Assembly (NCBI RefSeq): GCF_020447205.1 | Contig: NZ_JAJAEL010000005.1 | Span: forward strand, 62,001 to 126,000 | Source: Thalassolituus alkanivorans | GTDB lineage: Bacteria; Pseudomonadota; Gammaproteobacteria; Pseudomonadales; Oceanobacteraceae | Direction: 5' to 3' | DNA length: 64,000 nucleotides | Shown here: positions 57,254 through 64,000 of the stretch, in pieces | Numbering within the stretch: the stretch's first letter is position 1 | How the letters are laid out: each line of letters begins with the position of its first letter | Notes under the pieces: model-generated | Seen by the model: the letters and a program-made list of their open reading frames with translations, nothing else | Told to the model about the DNA's origin: nothing | Databases searched by the model: none | Made by a program: the position numbers and the translations under genes

Positions 57254-60200
57254 ATGAGAATGTGTCGTATTTTGACACTGTCCTTTGCTGCTTTTATTTC
57301 CGCATGTGGCGGTAGTACTGGTGGTCAGTCAGAGTCTAATGGAGGCAGTCAAAATACAGATTCCAATCCTGATATTCCGGTCAAAAATTTCGACTCCGTG
57401 GTCGAAGCAATGTCAGCTTCGCTAATAGCCTGTCCGGATGGAGGGGTTAAAATTCATCTTGGTATCGACACCAACGGTAACGGCCGTCTGGATAACGTCG
57501 AGATCGACGACAGTAGAACACTGGTACTCTGTCATGGTGCTGCAAACCGGACGTTGTTTTTCGTTAATGATGCCCCGGAATCTAGCTGTCCAGCAGGCGG
57601 TAAGCAGCTATCCATTGGTTGGGACGATGATGCCGATGGGGTTTTGTCCGTCGCAGAGGTAGATGAATCCCACGTTCTTTGTAACGGCAATGCCGAATAT
57701 CTGCCATCCGCACTGATTAATACGGGGGGCGAACCCGCTGGTGACAATTGCCCGGCTGGTGGAGTGAAGATTGAAACAGGCACAGATGATAACAAAGACG
57801 GTCTGCTGGGCGACGATGAAATCAGCAGCTCTGCCTATGTCTGTAATGGTGAAGCTGGTGGGTCTTTCAGTGTTGCTAACGTGCGTCTGGCAACCTCGTT
57901 TGCCGCCGGCGATGCTTCCTGCTCCGGACAATTTCAGGTTTTTGAACTCTTTAATGACGTAAACGGCAATACACTGCTGGACGATGGTGAGCGCTTGTCT
58001 TCCGACAAAGTGTGTCTGCAGTCTGTGCAGGTGGTGAGTTTATCCGATGCATCCGAGACGGTTTGCCCTGCAGGCGGAAAAACCATTTCAACGGGTAACG
58101 ATGCCAATGCCGATGGCATTTTGCAGGCAGGTGAGGTGTTACAGTCCGAGAGTCTCTGCAATGGTATTTCGCGGGAAATTACCTTGCCAGTTCCGAGACT
58201 TTTGCTCTCTGTTGAACCGGCTGGTGAGAATTGTGCAGCTGGTGGCCTGAGGGTAGAAGCGGGCGACGATCTCAATACCAATGGACTGCTGGACAGCACT
58301 GAGGTGACGGCCACTCATTACATTTGTAATGGCATAAATGGTGCGGATGGTAATGCCGCATTTGACCGTTTGCTGATACGAACTTTGCCGGTTCAGGGCG
58401 AGAACAATTGTGTTGGCGGTGGTACCAAAATCATGGTCGGCCTTGATGCCGATGCAGACCAGTATCTGGATGATGAAGAAGTAACCAGTGTCAGTTACAA
58501 CTGTGAAGCCGACCAGATTCCGAACATTCACCTGACAAGCATCTCTGATGCTTCTATCGGAGAATGGTGGCAGGCTACACTTCAGTTCTGGGATGAGGTG
58601 CCTGAGAACCTTAAGGTTGAGCTAAAAGATCAACCTGACTGGATCGAAATAACTGGTCGGACTGATGGTCAGCTTCAGTTAGGAGGCCGACCAGAAAGTT
58701 CTGGCACTTTTTCGTTTTCAGTCGTTATTAATGATGGGGTTAATACGGCTGAAATCAATTTGTCTGTAACGGTTTCGTCCGCAGTCATCGTGCGGGTCGA
58801 AGGTAGTCTGGTTGAAGGCGAAAGCGGTAGTTTTGATTTTGTGCTGTCTGCACCACTGGCTGAGCCGTTGGAAATTGAATATAACCTCTCCAACAGCGGT
58901 GACTATTACTACTACGACTATCGCCGCTACGCGGTATTAATCCCAGCCGGAGAAACCCGTAAGGCCGTTTCAGTTGCGATACCGGACGACGACCGTTTCG
59001 TTCTTAATCCGTCACTGCGGGTACGCATCACAGAGTTCAATACCGATTCTGAAGAGGTTATTGTTCAGGCCTCGGAACATGGTGTGGCCATTCAGGAAAA
59101 CGATACGCTGCAACTGTTTTCCGGTGTTTCCATCAATGAAGATTATCCATGCAGGGAATACGTTAACAGCAATTATTGGGGCTACAGCTTAGAGCCTTGC
59201 GATCCGGCCAGCGTGGAAGTTCTGGATGCGCCGTCGTGGTTGACGGTATTGCAGAGCTGGGATGGTTTAACTATCACCGGGCAGGTCCCTGTTGAGGCTG
59301 TTGGCAGTTCTGGCACCATTAGTATGCGTCTGACATTTTCTGATAAGAGTGAGCGTCAGATCACCGTTGATTGGCTGGTGAGTGACAATGACTCCGATGG
59401 TGATGGTGCGCCTGATTCAATAGATGCCTTTCCTCAGAACTTTCTGTACAAACTGGATACCGATGGCGACGGCATCGCCGATGAATGGGAGCTACGACTG
59501 CTGGGGGATCTGACATCCGCAACGGCAACGTCCGATTACGACAACGACGGTATCTCCGATCTGCAGGCATTTAAGACTGGCAGCCCACTGAATCATCTGC
59601 GTTTTGATTTTGAAAACGGCAGTCTGCCAGATGGCTGGACTAACACAGCGAATGTTTTGTGGAGCGTCAGCAATACTCGCGCATATTCTGGCCAACATTC
59701 TTTGATGGCGGGAGGTGCTGGAGACTATTCAAATGGCTATCCGCAGCTGTCGTTTGTTCTGGATCTGGATGGAAGTGATATTGCCAGCCGGATTTATTTT
59801 GAAGGTGTAGAACAGCCCCAGCAGTTGCTGCGCGTAACGTTCGAATTGCAGCCGATAGACGGCTTTGGCACTTACCACTATATCGAGTTACCGAATCCGA
59901 CCAATTTTGACGGTAATTCCAGCATCAGTGGCTATGACCAATGGCTGGTGGCTGTTGCGCACGTTGCCGCTGGCCGCTATCAGGCAACCTTGTCGGTAAC
60001 GCCTTTTTATTGCTGCAGTTCAGAGCCTGTTGTTCCGGGTAAAGTCTATCTCGATTTTATTCACGGTATTCATGGTCCAACGCCGGGCGACGCCGATAAC
60101 GACGGTATTCCGAATTATCTGGATGATTATGTCACCGTACCCGTGCCGAGCGAAAACGACCGTGATGGTGATGGCATCTCGGATGCGATGGATGCCTTTC

Positions 60201-62326
60201 CGGACGATGCACGTTATAGCCAGGACAATGACGCCGATGGTCTGCCCGATGAATGGGAATACCAATATTTCGGTTGGTTAGAGGCTAATGATGGCTCAGC
60301 CGATACCGACGGCGACGGGGTGTTGGATGCCGACGAGTTTGTGGCGGGTACAGAACCGCTGGACGACCGCGACGGCGATGGCGTGCACGATGGCATAGAC
60401 GCTTTTCCGGACGATGCCGGATATAGCCAAGACAAAGATCATGATGGTCTGGCAGATGAATGGGAAGTACAGTATTTCGGTAATTACTGGAATGCATACC
60501 CGAATTATGATTCAGATGGCGATGGAGAACTTAACATCGCTGAGTTTTTGGCTGGTACTAACCCGATTGTTGCCAATCTGAAAACCGTTCTCGACCTGGT
60601 GCAGGTCGGCAACAGCCAGACCGTGGTGCTGGACCCGCTTGCTAACGATATGAGCGGCAGCAGCATTCAATTGATCAGTATTGATTCGCCCGACGTCGGT
60701 ACTCTGGAGCAGGTCGATGGCGAATACGTTTATACCGCGCCAGCGGATTACATCGGCTGGCTGAGCATCGGCTATACGGCGCAGGATGAGTACAGTCCGG
60801 CAGAAGGCCAGATTCTGATCCGCATCCGCAATACGCAATTACCAGTCTTGGTGAAAATAGAAGGCAGTGAGAGCGGAAATTATAGTGGCGCTCTGTTTGA
60901 CGATGGCGCGCTCTATCTCTGGGGTAATAACAGTAATGGGCAACTAGGCACTGGTGATACAGTTGTTAGTAATGTTCCTGTGCTGGCAATGACGGACGTA
61001 AAAGATTTTGCCCTGGCTTCTGCTTACTACAATCGCTCTGTTGCACTGCGTACCGATGGTTCGGTATGGGTCTGGGGCTTGAACTCGGGGAGTGGTCAGC
61101 TGTCGCCTGCGCAGTTGAGCGTGCCGGAAAGTACAGTATTTACCCAACTTGTACAGGCGGGGTCTTCACTATGGCTTCTTGCGGACGATGGCAGCGTTTG
61201 GCGTAGTGATCTTTACAGCTTGTCATCGATTGACCCCGATAACTCCATCGCCAACGTCCGCCAGTTAGCCGGAGGGTCCGGTCATGCGCTGGCTCTGTTG
61301 GAAGATGGCTCTGTAATGGCCAGTGGTGACAATGGCTATGGTCAGCTGGGCATCGGTAACTTCAGCTCTTCTGCCACCGGTTGGCAAAGCGTCAGCAAAA
61401 TCAGTGGTATTCGCCAGATAGCGGCGGGTGGAGGCCATAGTTTTGCCATTGACGATCAAGGCGATTTGTATGGCTGGGGACGCAATGAGTACAGCGGGTC
61501 GCTGGGCGACGGCACCACAGTCAACCGCAATGTGCCGGTGTGGATTGCCTCAGACGTCACAGCGGTTGCAGCTGGATATGACCTCTCCATCTGGCTGAAG
61601 AATAACGGTGAGCTGTACGGGGCGGGCAATGGCGATGCATTGGGAGCATGCAGTTCCTATGGGGCGTCCACTGGCTGCCTGATCGCTGACTCGGTCGATC
61701 TGATCGGAGCAGGCAGCAACTCCAGCTTTATTCAGCGTAAGGGTATTACCTACGCCATGGGGAACAACTATTCCGGTGAGCTCGGTGTAGGTTCCAATAC
61801 CAACGTTAACCGTCCGATGCCGGTGGCCTGGATGCAGGAAGCCTATTTGTCAGAGCTGGGCATGGAAGGATTTGAGCAGGGGCAGCTGCCGCCGAACTGG
61901 CGTAATGGTGGCCAAATCTGGCAGGTCAGCGACGATGAGGCCTATGCCGGCAGCTATGCAGTGAAAATCGGCTCTACCGTAGCCGATAACAGCAGCGCCA
62001 GCCTGGGGATGTCATTGGTGACCGGTTCCGGCAGCGTTCGCTTCCGGGTGAAAACCAGCACTGAGAAGGATTACGACCGGTTGATCTTTATGATCGATGG
62101 TGTCGAAATGGCAAGCTACTCAGGTGAAACGGGCTGGTTGGCATCCGGTGACTTTATAGTAACAGCGGGTGAACATACTTTTGAGTGGCGCTACACGAAA
62201 GACGGCGGCACTGTGGTTGGGCAGGATGCGGTATGGCTGGATAATATCGAAATCCCGGTTGATACCGACAGTGACGGCATTTTGGATGCAGACGATCCGG
62301 ATCCCAATCGGGTGACGCTAAACTGA
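57254..62326 (+). CDS. Giant mosaic lipoprotein with DUF7151, calcium-type and RCC1 repeats
   Basis: About 1690 residues. A lipoprotein signal ends FISACGG (lipobox Cys near residue 18). Domains in order: six or seven cysteine-rich DUF7151-like repeats (CPAGG...GxDxNxDGxLxxxE...CNG) to about 400; Ig/cadherin-like and Calx-beta-like regions to about 700; thrombospondin-3/EF-hand-type DxDGDGxxD blocks (about 715-790, 970-1110); a Big-type domain; five RCC1-like propeller repeats (WGNNSNGQLGTGD and similar, about 1210-1530); a jelly-roll-like end and a final DTDSDGILDADDPD. Likely an anchored or surface calcium-dependent adhesion or binding protein. The ATG at 57254 is better spaced from AGGG than one at 57245. 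Confidence 0.8.
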   Translation: MRMCRILTLSFAAFISACGGSTGGQSESNGGSQNTDSNPDIPVKNFDSVVEAMSASLIACPDGGVKIHLGIDTNGNGRLDNVEIDDSRTLVLCHGAANRTLFFVNDAPESSCPAGGKQLSIGWDDDADGVLSVAEVDESHVLCNGNAEYLPSALINTGGEPAGDNCPAGGVKIETGTDDNKDGLLGDDEISSSAYVCNGEAGGSFSVANVRLATSFAAGDASCSGQFQVFELFNDVNGNTLLDDGERLSSDKVCLQSVQVVSLSDASETVCPAGGKTISTGNDANADGILQAGEVLQSESLCNGISREITLPVPRLLLSVEPAGENCAAGGLRVEAGDDLNTNGLLDSTEVTATHYICNGINGADGNAAFDRLLIRTLPVQGENNCVGGGTKIMVGLDADADQYLDDEEVTSVSYNCEADQIPNIHLTSISDASIGEWWQATLQFWDEVPENLKVELKDQPDWIEITGRTDGQLQLGGRPESSGTFSFSVVINDGVNTAEINLSVTVSSAVIVRVEGSLVEGESGSFDFVLSAPLAEPLEIEYNLSNSGDYYYYDYRRYAVLIPAGETRKAVSVAIPDDDRFVLNPSLRVRITEFNTDSEEVIVQASEHGVAIQENDTLQLFSGVSINEDYPCREYVNSNYWGYSLEPCDPASVEVLDAPSWLTVLQSWDGLTITGQVPVEAVGSSGTISMRLTFSDKSERQITVDWLVSDNDSDGDGAPDSIDAFPQNFLYKLDTDGDGIADEWELRLLGDLTSATATSDYDNDGISDLQAFKTGSPLNHLRFDFENGSLPDGWTNTANVLWSVSNTRAYSGQHSLMAGGAGDYSNGYPQLSFVLDLDGSDIASRIYFEGVEQPQQLLRVTFELQPIDGFGTYHYIELPNPTNFDGNSSISGYDQWLVAVAHVAAGRYQATLSVTPFYCCSSEPVVPGKVYLDFIHGIHGPTPGDADNDGIPNYLDDYVTVPVPSENDRDGDGISDAMDAFPDDARYSQDNDADGLPDEWEYQYFGWLEANDGSADTDGDGVLDADEFVAGTEPLDDRDGDGVHDGIDAFPDDAGYSQDKDHDGLADEWEVQYFGNYWNAYPNYDSDGDGELNIAEFLAGTNPIVANLKTVLDLVQVGNSQTVVLDPLANDMSGSSIQLISIDSPDVGTLEQVDGEYVYTAPADYIGWLSIGYTAQDEYSPAEGQILIRIRNTQLPVLVKIEGSESGNYSGALFDDGALYLWGNNSNGQLGTGDTVVSNVPVLAMTDVKDFALASAYYNRSVALRTDGSVWVWGLNSGSGQLSPAQLSVPESTVFTQLVQAGSSLWLLADDGSVWRSDLYSLSSIDPDNSIANVRQLAGGSGHALALLEDGSVMASGDNGYGQLGIGNFSSSATGWQSVSKISGIRQIAAGGGHSFAIDDQGDLYGWGRNEYSGSLGDGTTVNRNVPVWIASDVTAVAAGYDLSIWLKNNGELYGAGNGDALGACSSYGASTGCLIADSVDLIGAGSNSSFIQRKGITYAMGNNYSGELGVGSNTNVNRPMPVAWMQEAYLSELGMEGFEQGQLPPNWRNGGQIWQVSDDEAYAGSYAVKIGSTVADNSSASLGMSLVTGSGSVRFRVKTSTEKDYDRLIFMIDGVEMASYSGETGWLASGDFIVTAGEHTFEWRYTKDGGTVVGQDAVWLDNIEIPVDTDSDGILDADDPDPNRVTLN

Positions 62327-62331
62327 TTGTT

Positions 62332-62358
62332 AAAAGCCCTGAGATTTCAGGGCTTTTT
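62332..62358 (+). terminator. Rho-independent terminator
   Basis: AAAAGCCCTGA-GATT-TCAGGGC with TTTTTT following, just after the stop of the giant lipoprotein gene. Confidence 0.88.
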
Positions 62359-62497
62359 TGTTTGTTGAATTGATAAATGTAGAAATTCGTTGAAGCTTCT
62401 TTGCGGTTTCGTCCGCTCTTGTTAGTAAAGACGATCGTTCGCAGAGTAAATGCTGTGAGCATGCTAATATGCACGGCTATCTGTTGTTATTTCTGTG

Positions 62498-63886
62498 ATG
62501 ATTCCTGTGACCAAACCTGTTGATTCTGCTGCATCTGACTCTGCGCCGAAAAAAGTATCCGGCGCTTCTCTTTATGGTACGGGCAAAGCCCGCCCGGATG
62601 CATCCTCCGCTGATGGAACGGGGAAAACCCGCCCGGATGCCTCCACCGCTGATGGAACGGGCAAAACCCGCCCGGGCACATCCTCAGCACCAAAGCGTGA
62701 ACGCGATGATCGTCCCGCCACGAGCCGTGCACGCACGGACGATAAGCCGGAGGGAGGGAGGCAGGCGCGTGATCAGGGCCGCAAAGCGGAAAAAGCGCCC
62801 TATAAAGGCCGTAATGCTGAATCCGGTGCGTCCGCTTCTGACAGATCCGGCAGTCGTAAGCCTTCTTCTGGTAAATTATTTTCCGGCAAGCCTTCCTCAG
62901 GAAAAGACGCCGCAGCTAAGGCGCCCTATGGTCAGAAGAGCAAAAAACCGCCTGCCCGCCGCGATGATGAAAAAACAACCTCAGCGCTCTATGGCGAAGT
63001 AAAGCCCGAGGGGCTGCATCCGCGTAATGTGCATCAGGGCCGTTACGATATGGCAGCGCTGGTGGTGGCAGTGCCGGAGCTTGAATATTTTCTGCAGGCG
63101 AATCCGCGCGGTGAACAGACCATCGACTTCAGCGATAACAATGCCGTTGTCTGTCTGAATAAAGCCTTGCTGAAACACCATTATGGCGTGCAGCAGTGGA
63201 GTATTCCGGCCGGGTTTTTATGCCCGCCGATTCCGGGGCGCGCCGATTATATTCACTATCTGGCGGATTTGTTGACGGAGTCGGCTAAACCTTCCGTTAA
63301 TGCAACACCACGGGTGTTGGATATTGGCACCGGTGCGAATCTGATTTATCCGATTATTGGCAGCAGCGCCTATGGCTGGCAATTTACCGCGACTGATGTG
63401 GATGCCACGGCCATCCGCAATGCCCATGCGATTATTTCCGCTAATCCGGCGCTGCAGAGTATTAATATTCTGATGCAGCGAAACAGTGAGAAATTATTTG
63501 GCGGCATGATCCGCCCAGATGATTATTTTGATTTAACCCTGTGCAATCCGCCGTTTTTTGCCTCGCAAAAAGAAGCCGAAGCGCAGGCGCGGCGTAAGTG
63601 GCGTAATTTAAAAGGTGATAAAGCCTCCGTTAAGCGCAATTTCGGCGGACAGGGGAATGAACTCTGGTGCGAAGGCGGGGAGCTGGCGTTTATTAAGCGC
63701 ATGATCCACGAAAGTGTGGAGTTTTCAGCTCAGGTTGGCTGGTTCAGCAGCCTGGTATCAGCGCATGATCATCTTCCGGCACTGAAGCAGTTGCTGCGTA
63801 AACTGGGCGCGACGGATATTAAAACCGTGCCGATGGCGCAGGGGCAGAAGGTCAGCCGCTTTATTGCCTGGACGTTTCAGGCATAA
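62498..63886 (+). CDS. rlmF: 23S rRNA (adenine1618-N6)-methyltransferase RlmF with extended N-terminus
   Basis: A 462-residue protein. Residues about 1-165 are a disordered basic extension rich in Lys, Arg, Ser, Gly and Pro; part is a 13-residue tandem repeat (DASSADGTGKTRP). Residues about 167-462 are RlmF: GLHPRNVHQGRYDM, the SAM site LDIGTGANLIYPIIG and the catalytic CNPPFF. It methylates A1618 of 23S rRNA. GTG at 62495 and ATG at 62498 are both possible starts. E. coli RlmF is 308 residues, so the extension is unusual. Confidence 0.88.
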   Translation: MIPVTKPVDSAASDSAPKKVSGASLYGTGKARPDASSADGTGKTRPDASTADGTGKTRPGTSSAPKRERDDRPATSRARTDDKPEGGRQARDQGRKAEKAPYKGRNAESGASASDRSGSRKPSSGKLFSGKPSSGKDAAAKAPYGQKSKKPPARRDDEKTTSALYGEVKPEGLHPRNVHQGRYDMAALVVAVPELEYFLQANPRGEQTIDFSDNNAVVCLNKALLKHHYGVQQWSIPAGFLCPPIPGRADYIHYLADLLTESAKPSVNATPRVLDIGTGANLIYPIIGSSAYGWQFTATDVDATAIRNAHAIISANPALQSINILMQRNSEKLFGGMIRPDDYFDLTLCNPPFFASQKEAEAQARRKWRNLKGDKASVKRNFGGQGNELWCEGGELAFIKRMIHESVEFSAQVGWFSSLVSAHDHLPALKQLLRKLGATDIKTVPMAQGQKVSRFIAWTFQA

Positions 63887-63900
63887 ATTCTGTGCTGCAA

Positions 63901-63934
63901 CAGCGGCTGGTAAATAATCATTTACCAGCCGCTG
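63901..63934. other. Perfect 15-bp hairpin between convergent genes
   Basis: CAGCGGCTGGTAAAT, a 4-base loop, then its exact complement. No T run follows on either strand, so a classic terminator is not certain. It stands between rlmF and the partial gene that ends at 63938. Confidence 0.6.
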
Positions 63935-63937
63935 CGT

Positions 63938-64000
63938 TCACTGTTGAGACTGCGCTTTTCTGATCTCCGTTACCTGATCAAAACCAATCCCCCAGTTATC
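63938..64000 (-). CDS. C-terminal end of a partial gene
   Basis: Reading back from the window edge, an open frame gives DNWGIGFDQVTEIRKAQSQ plus Q before a TGA at 63938-63940. Twenty residues are too few to assign a family. Support comes from the arrangement: a stop just before a hairpin, convergent with rlmF. Confidence 0.35.
   Translation of the reverse strand, partial: DNWGIGFDQVTEIRKAQSQQ

Overview
The window looks like chromosome of a marine gammaproteobacterium of the Oceanospirillales type (Thalassolituus/Oceanobacter-like). This placement is inferred from gene content and protein character: a complete cbb3 oxidase locus with an Fnr/Anr regulator, TtcA, RlmF, a FabY-type ketosynthase and aceEF. 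No rRNA or tRNA gene was seen that could fix the taxonomy.

Layout. 1-1434: a sulfide/persulfide divergon (SulP permease, BigR-like ArsR repressor, persulfide dioxygenase-like hydrolase). 1517-7319: housekeeping and small genes (DUF695, YlqF GTPase, BolA, START protein, a PstS-like/OmpA fusion, UPF0149). 7364-13130: a YgjP-like metallopeptidase, a 328-bp MITE in a CTAG site, a deacetylase/J-protein/membrane-protein operon, GreB, TtcA and a phage-like lysozyme-fold orphan. 13403-22969: an Fnr-type regulator, then the assembly genes ccoS, ccoI, ccoH, ccoG and a DsbD_2/TauE-like protein, then ccoNOPQ, all on the minus strand. 23341-30121: an alpha/beta hydrolase, then an iron locus with a TonB-dependent receptor and a PepSY/DUF2271/DUF4198/flavoprotein-reductase operon, with Fur-box-like sites upstream of both. 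30122-30675: a REP-repeat cluster. 30676-31816: a monooxygenase-fold protein and an SDR.

32127-42426 is a co-directional defence-type island. It holds hsdM, hsdS, a PD-(D/E)XK/DUF4268 protein, a two-helix membrane protein, hsdR, and then a radical SAM enzyme overlapping a protein that fuses an NMP-kinase-like P-loop domain to a uracil-phosphoribosyltransferase-like domain. The last two genes are visibly AT-rich. They are my best candidate for an undescribed system, possibly nucleotide-analogue synthesis. A DUF6933 gene broken by an in-frame amber codon and a DUF3127 protein with an SSB-like acidic tip follow.

43743-63886 returns to ordinary genes: GST, an Rrf2/flavoprotein divergon, a FabY/AraC divergon, an outer-membrane protein, aceEF with operator-like repeats, REP and tandem repeats, a CPBP protein, MarC, a giant mosaic lipoprotein and RlmF. 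Partial genes lie at both window ends.
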